Source: an uncultured Ruminococcus sp. (GTDB lineage: Bacteria > Bacillota > Clostridia > Oscillospirales > Ruminococcaceae). From it: a stretch of DNA of 64,000 bases. The translations under genes and the position numbers were made by a program. Below the pieces are notes generated by a model that was given only the letters and a program-made list of their open reading frames with translations, made no database searches and had not been told where the DNA came from. Numbering within the stretch: the first letter of the stretch is position 1; each line of letters starts with the position of its first letter. The DNA lies in assembly GCA_944388405.1 (NCBI GenBank), contig CALXIQ010000007.1:124001-188000 (forward strand), in the 5' to 3' direction. This document shows positions 1 through 8,374 of this stretch, in pieces.

Positions 1-893
1 ATCAGAAGAATGAACACGAACAGCACAACGCCGGTTGCGATAAGGGCATCGTAGTGAAGTCCCGTAGCGTAGCTCATTTCCAGTACTATGTTTGCGGTCA
101 GCGTTCTTACTCCGTCCAGAATGCTGTCGGGAAGTCTCGGCTGGTTTCCGGCAATCATGATAATCGCCATGGTTTCACCAATAGCACGTCCGATTGCAAG
201 AATAACGCTTGCAAGGATACCCGATCTCGCAGCGGGAATTATAACGGTGCAAACTGCTCTTTCGTGAGTTGCGCCCAAAGCCAGCGCTCCCTCGTAATAG
301 CTTTCGGGAACAGCCTTCATGGCGCTCTGGCTCATACCTACGATTGTAGGCAGAATCATAATACCCAGCAAAATTGAAGCAGTCAGAATACTGTTGCCTC
401 GTCCGTCGCCGCCGAAAACGTTTCTGATAATCGGAACAATAACAATCATTCCGAAGAAACCGTATACAATAGACGGAATACCTGCCAGCAGGTTGATAGG
501 CGGCATAAGCCACTTATACAGCTTTCTGGGACAGAATTTTGCCATAAATACAGCCGTCAGAAGTCCGATAGGCACTCCCACAATAATAGCTCCCGCAGTA
601 ACGTATATACTTCCTATAATCATAGGGAAGATACCGAAGCTCGGGGTTGAGTTCAAAGGTCTCCACTCGGTTCCCAGCAGAAAGTCCGCTACACCGATTT
701 CCGCAATTGTAGGACAGCCTCTTACAAACATGAAAGCGCATATAAGTACAACCGCAATAATAGAAACGCACGCAGAAAGGAAGAACACAACTCCCATTAC
801 CGATTCGCCCAGCCTGTGGAGATTGAATTTCTTGGGCTTGATTGCGGCTGCCGCTCCGGCAGTCCCTTTGTTTTCAATATCCGTAATAATCAC
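1..893 (-). CDS. pstC: Phosphate ABC transporter permease PstC, 3' end cut by window edge
   Basis: The protein is an inner-membrane permease of the PstSCAB high-affinity phosphate importer. The reverse strand is open from a GTG at 893 to the window edge, about 297 residues without a stop. It has an N-terminal cytoplasmic stretch, a first membrane helix, a G-V-P-I-G-L helix and the permease loop E-G-A-L-A-L-G-A-T typical of BPD permeases, where PstB docks. Related family motifs G-I-P-S-I-V-Y-G and R-A-I-G-E-T-M-A are also present. A TAG three codons upstream fixes GTG as the earliest start. The Shine-Dalgarno GGGAG lies almost against it, so initiation may be weak or coupled. The gene follows pstS by 165 bases with an intervening hairpin. 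The C-terminus, and presumably pstA and pstB, lie to the left. Confidence 0.93.
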   Translation of the reverse strand, partial: MIITDIENKGTAGAAAAIKPKKFNLHRLGESVMGVVFFLSACVSIIAVVLICAFMFVRGCPTIAEIGVADFLLGTEWRPLNSTPSFGIFPMIIGSIYVTAGAIIVGVPIGLLTAVFMAKFCPRKLYKWLMPPINLLAGIPSIVYGFFGMIVIVPIIRNVFGGDGRGNSILTASILLGIMILPTIVGMSQSAMKAVPESYYEGALALGATHERAVCTVIIPAARSGILASVILAIGRAIGETMAIIMIAGNQPRLPDSILDGVRTLTANIVLEMSYATGLHYDALIATGVVLFVFILL

Positions 894-958
894 TCCCGAC
901 TATATATTGAATTCCCCGCCGACTGAGGTTGATTTAAATTTGTCCGTACAGCGAAATG

Positions 959-1006
959 CCTCGCCGCTTTAAAGGCGAGGTACATAACGCTGCGGTTTTA
1001 AATCCG
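959..1006 (-). terminator. Intergenic hairpins between pstS and pstC (possible attenuator)
   Basis: CCTCGCC (959-965) pairs with GGCGAGG (974-980), seven perfect pairs. A smaller GCGG/CCGC hairpin lies next to it at about 990-1006. Neither is followed by a long T-run on the minus strand. They therefore look more like an mRNA-stabilising or partial-termination element that would leave pstS transcript in excess over pstC. The role is inferred from position. Confidence 0.45.
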
Positions 1007-1057
1007 CCTTAATCAGCTGAACCCTTTACCAAAATAACTTAACGCTTTGAATCAGCA

Positions 1058-1948
1058 TTATTTCAAATCGTCCCAAGAAGTAGTTTCGCCGGTGTAGATT
1101 GATCTGATCTGATCAACCGTAAGATCGTCAACTTCATTTTCGGTGTTTACGATAACTGCTATAGCGTCCTGTGCAATTACGATGCCTGTAACGCCTGTTT
1201 CGTCGTCAGCAAGCTCTCTTGAAGCCATTCCGATATCGCAGGTTCCGTCCTGTGCAGACTTAACGCCTGTGGAGGAATCCGACTGCTGAACTTCAACTTC
1301 AACGTTTGTGTTAACCTTCTGATATTCCTCAGCAAGCTTTTCCATTACAGGTGTTACGGAAGAAGAACCAGCTACAACAACCTTGCCCTCAGCGCCGTTT
1401 GAAGTGAATGCCTCAGCCTCGTTATCTACAGGAATGTAATCCTCAGAAATGATTGCCTGGCCTTCCTGGCTGAGAATGTAGTTCTGGAAGTCCTGAGCAG
1501 CTTCTGAAATTCCGCTCTCATTTACAACGATGTTGAAAGGTCTTACTATAGTATATGTGCCGTTTTCAACGTTAGCAGTTGTTGCCTCAACGCCGCCAAC
1601 CTTAACAGCCTTTACGGTGTCGTTAAGCGAACCCAGTGAAATGTATCCGATTGAGTTAGGGTCGCCTGCAACCTGTGTCATAACAACGTCTGTAGATCTT
1701 GCGATGTTTGCCTCAACGGTTGTCATATCGTCGCCGTTTTCATTTTCAACGCCTGTAAGCTCAACGAAAGCTCCTCTTGTTCCGGAACCGTCCTCTCTTG
1801 AGATAACGGCAATAGTGCTGTCTGAGCTTCCGCCGCCGTTTCCACCATCGCTACCTGTGCTGCTGTCGGAATCACCGCAGGAAGCAAGCATAGCAGTTGA
1901 AAGTACAGCCGCTGCAATCACGCTAAAAATTCTTGTTCTTTTCATCAT
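1058..1948 (-). CDS. pstS: Phosphate-binding lipoprotein PstS with permuted lobes
   Basis: This is the extracellular phosphate-binding lipoprotein feeding PstCAB. The start is ATG at 1948, served by AAAAGGATGG; an upstream in-frame extension has no ribosome site. The product is 296 residues with a lipoprotein signal (lipobox L-A-S-C), then a Ser/Gly linker. The order of the two type-II binding-protein segments is reversed from the usual one. The S-R-E-D-G-S-G-T-R-G-A-F segment comes first (about residues 50-185). The A-G-S-S-S-V-T-P-V-M-E-K-L segment, with C-D-I-G-M-A-S-R-E-L, comes second and ends at T-S-W-D-D-L-K. In classical PstS the S-S-S-V segment is N-terminal. Both phosphate-contact segments are intact, so the protein is probably functional. 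The gene is followed by pstC on the same strand. Confidence 0.9.
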   Translation of the reverse strand: MMKRTRIFSVIAAAVLSTAMLASCGDSDSSTGSDGGNGGGSSDSTIAVISREDGSGTRGAFVELTGVENENGDDMTTVEANIARSTDVVMTQVAGDPNSIGYISLGSLNDTVKAVKVGGVEATTANVENGTYTIVRPFNIVVNESGISEAAQDFQNYILSQEGQAIISEDYIPVDNEAEAFTSNGAEGKVVVAGSSSVTPVMEKLAEEYQKVNTNVEVEVQQSDSSTGVKSAQDGTCDIGMASRELADDETGVTGIVIAQDAIAVIVNTENEVDDLTVDQIRSIYTGETTSWDDLK

Positions 1949-2046
1949 AATAAATACCATCCTTTTACTGTTTGCGTTATGCCGACCCCTGCGGCACACG
2001 CTTTTTTAAGCTTGTGTTGTTTTATCTCTATTCAGCTGACGTTATT

Positions 2047-2100
2047 ATCATACTACCCGTTTGTAAAAACAGTAACCCGGTGTATGTAAAGAATGTGTAA
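2047..2100 (-). promoter_or_regulatory. pstS promoter with Pho-box-like TTACA repeats
   Basis: On the minus strand TTACTG (2070-2075) and TATGAT (2047-2052) are 17 bases apart. TTACAC (2095-2100) and TTACAT (2084-2089) lie upstream at an 11-base spacing, with a further TTACAA at 2061-2066. Direct TTxACA repeats at 11 bp over and above the -35 are the pattern of PhoP boxes in Gram-positive bacteria. Assignment to PhoP is inference. Confidence 0.4.
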
Positions 2101-2206
2101 GATGTTTGTGTCCGGCTTTATTTCGAAAAAACATATCCGCAAGAATTTCTTAATAGCTTTTGATTTGATGTAAAAATATGAAATCATAATAACATTCTCA
2201 AATCCC

Positions 2207-2235
2207 TTGACAACCGTATTTTGCAATGATATAAT
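2207..2235 (+). promoter_or_regulatory. Consensus sigma-A promoter for the MFS gene
   Basis: TTGACA (2207-2212) is followed by 17 bases and TATAAT (2230-2235), 68 bases upstream of the transporter start. The region 2000-2302 between the divergent pstS and MFS genes holds this promoter and the pstS promoter, and nothing else recognised. Confidence 0.8.
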
Positions 2236-2302
2236 GCTGTTACTTTAAGATTTGCTTATTAATACAGAATGACTTTACAATTATAAAGGCGGTTGTTTTA
2301 CA

Positions 2303-3493
2303 ATGCACATTTCATATTCGTTTACTCGAAAAGCCTGCTATATAGGCTACATCACTCAGGCAACGGTGAATAATTTCGCACCCCTGCTTTTTGCGGTCTT
2401 TCAGCAAAGCTTCGGAATCTCGGTGGCTCAGATTGGTTTCCTTATAGCATACAATTTTGCGGTTCAGGCGATTGTGGATTTCCTTGCCGCAGGATTTGTG
2501 GACAGAATAGGCGTAAGAGTATGCACTGTATTCGCTCATTTTTTTGCGGCGGTGGGACTTGTTTTAATGGGTATACTGCCGTTTGTACTTGATAACGGCT
2601 ACATCGGACTTTTGACAGCGTCAACTTTCTGCGCTGTAGGAGGCGGACTTATTGAGGTTCTGGTAAGCCCCATAATCGAATCTCTCCCCGGCGACAACAA
2701 ATCGGCGGGAATGAGCCTGCTTCATTCCTTCTATTGCTGGGGTCATGCGGGAATAATTTTAGTGTCTACTCTTTATTTTAATATATTCGGAATAGAAAAC
2801 TGGCAATATTTATCCTTTGTCTGGGCGCTTATTCCTTTTCTTAACGCATTTGCATTTATGAGCTGTCCGCTCTGCCCCTTTGTTTCGGAGGGCAAGCCTG
2901 CGGGCATCAAAAAGCTTGCGGTGCAAAAGCTGTTTATACTGTTTCTTATAATGATGATTTGCTCAGGAGCTGCGGAACAGGCAATAAGCCAGTGGACCTC
3001 ATATTTCGCCCAGAACAGTCTGAATGTTTCAAAAAACGCAGGCGACCTTATAGGAGTGTGCCTTTTCGCCTTGCTGATGGGAACTTCAAGAGCTTTGTAC
3101 GTTAAGGTTTCCCAAAGAATTTCTTTGAAAAAATGCATTGCCTTCTGCGCTTTGCTGTGTACGGCAGGCTATCTGACGACGGTTTTCTCCCCAATGCCGC
3201 TGATCTCTCTTTTTGCCTGCGGAATCTGCGGCTTTTCGGTAGGAATAATGTGGCCGGGAGTTTTCAGCCTTGCCGCAGAGTCATTTCCCTCGGGCGGAAC
3301 GGCGCTGTTTGCGCTTCTTGCGCTGGCAGGCGATATAGGCTGCTCCTCAGGTCCTGCGCTCGTGGGTCAGGTTTCCCAGTCGAGCGGAAACCTTCGCATC
3401 GGGATTCTTTGCGCTGCAGTGTTCCCCGTACTTTTATTTATATGCATCAGTCTGATGTCATCAGTTTCCAAAAAGGCGTCGGGCAAAGCTTAA
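2303..3493 (+). CDS. MFS transporter
   Basis: This is a 396-residue integral membrane protein with about twelve hydrophobic helices. It has a major-facilitator loop after helix 2, D-F-L-A-A-G-F-V-D-R-I-G-V-R, matching the D-R-x-G-R-R-type signature. AAAGGCGG precedes the ATG by 11 bases, and a consensus promoter lies upstream. The substrate cannot be told from sequence. The overall layout (L-L-H-S-F-Y-C-W-G-H in helix 4-5, a long central loop around residue 195) resembles FucP/YfkF-like sugar or drug porters. It is divergent from pstS and is not obviously part of the phosphate system. Confidence 0.85.
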   Translation: MHISYSFTRKACYIGYITQATVNNFAPLLFAVFQQSFGISVAQIGFLIAYNFAVQAIVDFLAAGFVDRIGVRVCTVFAHFFAAVGLVLMGILPFVLDNGYIGLLTASTFCAVGGGLIEVLVSPIIESLPGDNKSAGMSLLHSFYCWGHAGIILVSTLYFNIFGIENWQYLSFVWALIPFLNAFAFMSCPLCPFVSEGKPAGIKKLAVQKLFILFLIMMICSGAAEQAISQWTSYFAQNSLNVSKNAGDLIGVCLFALLMGTSRALYVKVSQRISLKKCIAFCALLCTAGYLTTVFSPMPLISLFACGICGFSVGIMWPGVFSLAAESFPSGGTALFALLALAGDIGCSSGPALVGQVSQSSGNLRIGILCAAVFPVLLFICISLMSSVSKKASGKA

Positions 3494-3558
3494 TTCACGC
3501 AAATTACGCACTTTTCACCGTGTCTGAGAGGGTATGTCAAAAAATATTTCAAAACCTC

Positions 3559-3587
3559 TTGAAAAGAATCGTGAAATGTGTTATCAT
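3559..3587 (+). promoter_or_regulatory. Promoter of the SGNH/acylation module
   Basis: TTGAAA (3559-3564), a 17-base spacer and TATCAT (3582-3587) lie about 140 bases before the SGNH hydrolase start. This fits a sigma-A promoter driving the genes that follow. Confidence 0.55.
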
Positions 3588-3729
3588 TAAACTTGAATGA
3601 TTTCATCACAAAAATATAACAGTCCTGTCCGATTGTTATCAGACAGAGCCGACAGCGGTAAAACGTGCGTATTTGTCACAGCCGTTTGCCGCCGCATTAT
3701 TTATAATTATTTATCGGGGGCAGAATTTA

Positions 3730-4698
3730 ATGGGACAACCTGACAATAATAAAGAGCGCAGAAAAAAACATGTGCGGCTGCAGCAGTATACAATTTCAAT
3801 ATGTTGCCTTGCGCTTATGGTTTTTATAATGATATGGGTCATAAACGTTGCGCTGAGCGGCAAAGAAATACAAACCGCCAATACGCCTGTTTCCCAATCG
3901 GAGCAGAGCGAGGCTGATGAGTCGTCCGCAAGTGAAACTGAGTCTCAAAGCGATAATTCCGATGATACAAGCAGCGAAACGTCAGACGTAAGCAGCGAAG
4001 CGGTGGATACAAGCAGCGAAGCCGATGCCGAGACTTCGTCTGACGATACCGACAACTCCGATTCGCTGGCGGAAACCTCCGAAAGCGAATCCTCAGCCGA
4101 AAACACGGACGATTCCTCACAGATTGTGATTGACGACGATTTCGCCGACGCTGTGTTTATCGGCGACTCAAGAACGGTAGGTCTTGGCATGAACACCGAC
4201 CGTCCAAAGGCTACATTTTACGCCGCTACCGGTCTTAATGTGCAGACAATTGAAACAAATCAGACTATAAGGCTTGACAACGGCAGCTACGGAACTGTTT
4301 ACGATGCCCTTAAGCAAAGACAGTTCAGAAGGGTTTACATAATGTTCGGAATAAACGAGCTGGGCTGGCCTTATCCCGACGCTTTTCAGGAAATGTACGA
4401 GGGAGTAATCAATAAAGTAAAAGGACTTCAGCCCGACGCTACCGTATACGTTCAGTCGGTACTTCCCGTATCTTCGCTGGCGCTTAACACCAACAGCGTG
4501 TATACCAATGAAAACATCGACAACTTTAACGTGTATGTGAGAAACGCCGCCGAAAATACCGGCTCGGTTTATCTGGACGTTGCGTCCGCTCTGAAAGACG
4601 AAAACGGCGCCCTTCCGCTGGAAGCCTCCACCGACGGAATACATCTTATGCGTGAGTACTGCATGATCTGGATGGAATACCTCGCTGAAAATTCATAA
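3730..4698 (+). CDS. Membrane-anchored SGNH/GDSL hydrolase
   Basis: The product is 322 residues. A basic N-terminus and one membrane helix (about residues 20-42) are followed by a Ser/Asp/Glu/Thr-rich low-complexity linker (about 50-135) and an extracellular SGNH esterase domain. Block I is F-I-G-D-S-R-T-V-G with the nucleophile Ser. The block III-like segment is M-F-G-I-N-E, and block V is S-T-D-G-I-H-L with the catalytic Asp and His. The ATG at 3730 was chosen because GGGGGC sits eight bases upstream; the longer frame from 3673 lacks a ribosome site. With the DUF4358, MBOAT and DHHW genes that follow, it probably acts in adding or removing acyl groups on an envelope polymer. The polymer is not identifiable. 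Confidence 0.85.
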   Translation: MGQPDNNKERRKKHVRLQQYTISICCLALMVFIMIWVINVALSGKEIQTANTPVSQSEQSEADESSASETESQSDNSDDTSSETSDVSSEAVDTSSEADAETSSDDTDNSDSLAETSESESSAENTDDSSQIVIDDDFADAVFIGDSRTVGLGMNTDRPKATFYAATGLNVQTIETNQTIRLDNGSYGTVYDALKQRQFRRVYIMFGINELGWPYPDAFQEMYEGVINKVKGLQPDATVYVQSVLPVSSLALNTNSVYTNENIDNFNVYVRNAAENTGSVYLDVASALKDENGALPLEASTDGIHLMREYCMIWMEYLAENS

Positions 4699-4748
4699 AA
4701 GCACAAAATCTATTTATAATAATGTAAAAAGGAAAGGAACTAAGAACT

Positions 4749-5282
4749 ATGAAATTAGGGAAAACACTTTGCGCCCTCCTTGCGGCGCTGACAGTATGTA
4801 CAGGAGCAATGACCTCCTGCTCAGACAGCGACGAAAGCTCCGAATCTACGGCACAGACCCAGAGCGCAGCCTCCGATTCGGCTGAGGCGGCTCAGACAGA
4901 AGAAACCAAGGACGTAGTTGCAATCGCAGACAGACTTCAGTCGGAAATCGCCTTTGTCGATACCCTCAATGAGCTTTCACCCGAAATGATTGAAAAGCTT
5001 ATAGGCGTTTCACAGGATAAATACGTTGCCGGAAAGGTATATATCGGCTCGGGTGGAGCTACCGCAGAGGAGATTGCTTGCTTTGAAGCAACCGACGAAG
5101 CTGCGGCTGCCGAAATTGAAACCGCTCTTGAAGCAAGAATTGAAGCCCAGAAGGTAGCCTTTGAAGATTATCAGCCTCAGGAAATGGAAAAGCTGGGCTC
5201 ACCGGTGCTTTCCGTTCAGGGAAAATACGTGTTCATGTGCATCTCAGACGATAACGCAAAGGCGGAGGAAATAATCGGCTGA
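4749..5282 (+). CDS. DUF4358-family lipoprotein
   Basis: This is a 177-residue lipoprotein. The signal peptide ends in a T-S-C lipobox at residue 24, a Ser/Ala/Glu-rich linker follows, and a compact domain starts near residue 55. A typical segment is E-M-I-E-K-L-I-G-V, then a Tyr-bearing strand, a glycine-rich stretch, and an E-A-R-I-E-A-Q-K helix. That layout matches DUF4358 proteins, whose function is unknown but which are often found beside MBOAT/DHHW acylation genes in Clostridia. AAGGAAAGGAA precedes the ATG. A second, divergent member lies at about 46.8-47.3 kb. Confidence 0.75.
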   Translation: MKLGKTLCALLAALTVCTGAMTSCSDSDESSESTAQTQSAASDSAEAAQTEETKDVVAIADRLQSEIAFVDTLNELSPEMIEKLIGVSQDKYVAGKVYIGSGGATAEEIACFEATDEAAAAEIETALEARIEAQKVAFEDYQPQEMEKLGSPVLSVQGKYVFMCISDDNAKAEEIIG

Positions 5283-5426
5283 TACCAATATTAACGGAAA
5301 TTGTGCGTGCGTTTCGTGAGATTTTGCCGCCAAGGCAACTGCGTCGGCAAGCTCTCCCGGAAGGTACGCATAAATTTCTTTAATAACGGAATCAAGACAT
5401 AAATCAGAATCGGAGAATAAAAATTT

Positions 5427-6842
5427 ATGGTTTTCAGTAGTACGACATTTTTATTTGCTTTTCTGCCGCTGGTGCTAATAACATACTTTATCGTCCCACG
5501 CGTTATAAAAAACGCAGTCCTGCTGGTTTTCAGCCTTGTGTTTTACGCATGGGGCGAACCTGTTTATGTGCTGCTTATGCTGGCGTCGATAACAGTGGCA
5601 TACATTACGGGAATTTTCGCCGACAAAAAGCGAAAGCCGGGCTGTGAAAAAACGGCTTTTATATCAATGCTGTTCGCAATCATCTGGAACATCGGACTTT
5701 TGCTTTTTTTCAAATACACAGATTTCTTTATCATAAATGCAAACAATCTGTTTAACACAAGCTTTAATATACTGGGGCTTACTCTGCCAATAGGCATTTC
5801 ATTCTACAGCTTCCAGACTCTTTCCTATGTTATTGACGTATACCGTGGAGAGGTAAGGTCGCAGAAAAATTATCTCAACCTTGCAACCTACGTAACCCTC
5901 TTCCCGCAGCTTATTGCAGGTCCTATCGTCCGCTATCAGACAATCGAGGACCAGATTAATTACCGCAAGGAAACAATCGCCCAGTTTTCCAGAGGTATAA
6001 AGCGGTTTGCCATCGGTCTTGGCAAAAAGGTTATTCTTGCCAACAACATTGGTGCGCTTTTTGCCGAAATCTCGGCAACCTCTCAGTCAGAAATGAGCGT
6101 TGTTTCAAGCTGGATAGGAATCTTAGCCTACACCTTCCAGATTTACTTTGACTTCAGCGGTTATTCCGATATGGCAATCGGTCTTGGAAAAATGTTTGGA
6201 TTTGATTTTCTTGAAAACTTCAACTATCCCTACATTTCAAAATCCATCACCGAATTCTGGCGTCGCTGGCATATCTCCCTCTCCACCTGGTTCAGGGATT
6301 ACGTTTATATCCCACTGGGAGGAAACCGCAAGGGCCTTGCAAGACAGTGCCTCAATATTATGATTGTATGGTTCCTTACCGGCTTCTGGCACGGCGCAAA
6401 CTGGAACTTTATCTGCTGGGGCGTTTATTTTGGTATCATACTGCTGTGCGAAAAGTTATTTCTTGGAAAAGCACTCAAGAAAGCTCCATCTATTATCTCC
6501 CACATCTATTCGCTGCTGCTTATAATTGTGGGCTGGGGAATTTTCGCATATGAGGACACCTCCGCCCTCATTCAGAATTTCAAGAACCTGTTCGGTCTGG
6601 GCGGACTGGATTTTGTCAACGACCGGGCAATCTTCTGGCTTGCAAACTACGCCGTAACCTTTATAATACTGATAATAGCTTCCACTCCCCTGTTCAAAAA
6701 GCTGGGCGAAAAGCTGTTAGTTAAAGCCCCTGTAGTATACATCTGTGTGCTTGAACCTGCTACGGTAGCGTTTCTGCTTATAGTATCAACGGCATATCTT
6801 GCCAGCAACTCATTCAACCCGTTCTTGTATTTCAGATTTTAG
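5427..6842 (+). CDS. MBOAT O-acyltransferase (AlgI/DltB-like)
   Basis: This 471-residue polytopic membrane acyltransferase starts with the AlgI-like V-F-S-S-T-T-F-L-F-A-F-L-P. It has a conserved Y-F-D-F-S-G-Y-S-D-M-A-I-G segment, the F-W-R-R-W-H-I-S-L-S-T-W-F-R-D-Y block, and the catalytic-His region G-F-W-H-G-A-N-W-N. AlgI proteins pass acetyl or other acyl groups across the membrane to an extracytoplasmic acceptor. The gene is 12 bases ahead of the DHHW gene, which supplies the expected extracellular partner. GGAG lies 11 bases before the ATG. Confidence 0.92.
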   Translation: MVFSSTTFLFAFLPLVLITYFIVPRVIKNAVLLVFSLVFYAWGEPVYVLLMLASITVAYITGIFADKKRKPGCEKTAFISMLFAIIWNIGLLLFFKYTDFFIINANNLFNTSFNILGLTLPIGISFYSFQTLSYVIDVYRGEVRSQKNYLNLATYVTLFPQLIAGPIVRYQTIEDQINYRKETIAQFSRGIKRFAIGLGKKVILANNIGALFAEISATSQSEMSVVSSWIGILAYTFQIYFDFSGYSDMAIGLGKMFGFDFLENFNYPYISKSITEFWRRWHISLSTWFRDYVYIPLGGNRKGLARQCLNIMIVWFLTGFWHGANWNFICWGVYFGIILLCEKLFLGKALKKAPSIISHIYSLLLIIVGWGIFAYEDTSALIQNFKNLFGLGGLDFVNDRAIFWLANYAVTFIILIIASTPLFKKLGEKLLVKAPVVYICVLEPATVAFLLIVSTAYLASNSFNPFLYFRF

Positions 6843-6854
6843 GAGGCGGAGTAA

Positions 6855-8033
6855 ATGGACGACAAAAATCTCAGAACAGACTACATTCCCGAAATCGGTG
6901 GCATTGGCGGCAAGCTTGCAAACATCCTGATGCTTGCGGTGTTTCTGATATTCACCTTTGGATTTTCAATTGCGCTGATTGTCAACGAGGACAGGGAATT
7001 TTCCGAAATGGAAAACCGCACTCTTGCCCAGAAGCCTGAGTTTTCTCTCGAAAACCTCACTGAGGGCAGATTCACCAGCGGAATAGAGGAATACATTTCC
7101 GACCAGCTGTTTTTAAAGGACGCCCTTGTATCCTTAAAGACAGACTGCGACAGAACGGTTTTGAAAACCTACACCAACGGTGTTTACTTTGCCGACGACG
7201 GTTATATTATTCAGCAATACACTCAGGATATGGAGCAGGTAAACACTAATATCGGTTACATCAACGACTGGGCGCAGAACATTGACTGTCCTATTGACTT
7301 TCTGCTTATTCCCGACGCTGTTTCTGTGCTTGCGGACAAGCTTCCCGCCAGTGCGGTAAACGACGACCAGATGGGAACAATGGCGGCGATTGCTCAGTCC
7401 CTCAACCCAAACATCACCCTTTACAATCCTTTTCAGGAGTTGAAACAAATTTCCGACAGCGGCACTCAGGTATACTACAAAACCGACCATCACTGGACCA
7501 GCGAAGGTGCAAAAGCAGTTTACGACTGGTACATGGAATCTTCCGGTCAGACCTCTGCGGATGTAAGCTACGAAATTGAAACTGTCGACGATTTTTACGG
7601 CACCCTTCACTCAAAAGCACCTTCTGCTTTTATACAGCCTGACCAGATTCACATCTACAACAATCACAACGGCGAATACACTGTTGAGCGTGTAAACGAA
7701 GGGGTTGTTACCGACAGCTTATACGACCGCTCCTTCCTTGACAAAAAGGACAAATACTCCACCTTCATGGGCGGAAACTTCGGACAGGTGAGAATAACCT
7801 CCAACGCTGACAGTGATGAAAAGATACTGGTACTCAAGGATTCATACGCAAACGCCATTATCCCATTCCTTGCCGACAGCTACTCGGAAATAACCATGAT
7901 AGACCTTCGCTACTACCGTTTAGCAGAGAACACTGTAACAGAGCTTGTGGAGCAATACGACGTTGACCGTGTTATCCTGATTTACAACATGGACTTTATC
8001 AACTCCGACACCAATTTTGTATGGCTGTCCTAG
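6855..8033 (+). CDS. DHHW-family (AlgJ/AlgX-like) membrane-anchored protein
   Basis: The product is 392 residues with one N-terminal membrane helix (about 20-42) and an extracellular SGNH-like fold. The family signature K-T-D-H-H-W-T-S-E-G-A is near residue 215, and V-L-K-D-S-Y-A-N-A carries the likely nucleophile Ser. Such proteins complete acyl transfer with MBOAT partners, as AlgJ/AlgX do with AlgI in alginate acetylation; here that is inferred from adjacency. AGGAGGCGG precedes the ATG. The TAG stop at 8031-8033 lies inside the first copy of a tandem repeat, so the C-terminus may have been trimmed or re-ended by repeat insertion. Confidence 0.88.
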   Translation: MDDKNLRTDYIPEIGGIGGKLANILMLAVFLIFTFGFSIALIVNEDREFSEMENRTLAQKPEFSLENLTEGRFTSGIEEYISDQLFLKDALVSLKTDCDRTVLKTYTNGVYFADDGYIIQQYTQDMEQVNTNIGYINDWAQNIDCPIDFLLIPDAVSVLADKLPASAVNDDQMGTMAAIAQSLNPNITLYNPFQELKQISDSGTQVYYKTDHHWTSEGAKAVYDWYMESSGQTSADVSYEIETVDDFYGTLHSKAPSAFIQPDQIHIYNNHNGEYTVERVNEGVVTDSLYDRSFLDKKDKYSTFMGGNFGQVRITSNADSDEKILVLKDSYANAIIPFLADSYSEITMIDLRYYRLAENTVTELVEQYDVDRVILIYNMDFINSDTNFVWLS

Positions 8034-8080
8034 CCCGGACGGGGCGATACGCGGTGCTAGCCCGCACGGGGCGATACGCG
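8030..8080. repeat. Two tandem copies of a 27-base GC-rich unit
   Basis: CTAGCCCG(G/C)ACGGGGCGATACGCG occurs at 8030 and again at 8057, period 27, differing at one base. The first copy supplies the stop codon of the DHHW gene. Confidence 0.85.
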
Positions 8081-8236
8081 ATCCGCTCGCTGACGCTCGC
8101 TTCGGATAGAAGAGGCGGTAAGTTTGTTGCCGCAATCATAGTAAGTGCTTAAATGAAACTATATTTACAAGAGCGATTAGCTTGTTGCCGCAGACAAAGT
8201 GAGTGATTAACTATAACTATTTACAGTGATAGTTAT
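8080..8236. repeat. Dispersed and imperfect tandem repeat block
   Basis: The segment 8080-8103 (GATCCGCTCGCT then GAC then GCTCGCTTC) has a diverged reverse-complement partner at 47433-47455. Weaker similarity runs on through a GAGG...GTTTGT...CCG stretch. Inside the block, about 8112-8170 and 8171-8225 are imperfect direct repeats sharing TTGTTGCCGCA and GT(A/G)AGTG. ATAACTAT (8213-8220) and ATAGTTAT (8229-8236) form an eight-base hairpin. There is no coding potential. The remainder up to recQ at 8374 holds nothing recognised. Confidence 0.65.
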
Positions 8237-8374
8237 CACTTAACGGGTAAAGCAAGCGACAAACTGTATTTATAAAACAACAAATTTTCCTTTGCAGCAA
8301 TGACTTTTTGCAAGTGTTCGGTTACTTACCATGCATTTGCAACGCCGGGGCTGCTTATAGAATGTGAGCTTTTT

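Noticed and set aside
319..972. Long forward open frame opposite pstC
   Set aside because: It is the antisense shadow of the permease, which shows PstC motifs and runs off the window edge; the forward frame has no ribosome site or family match.
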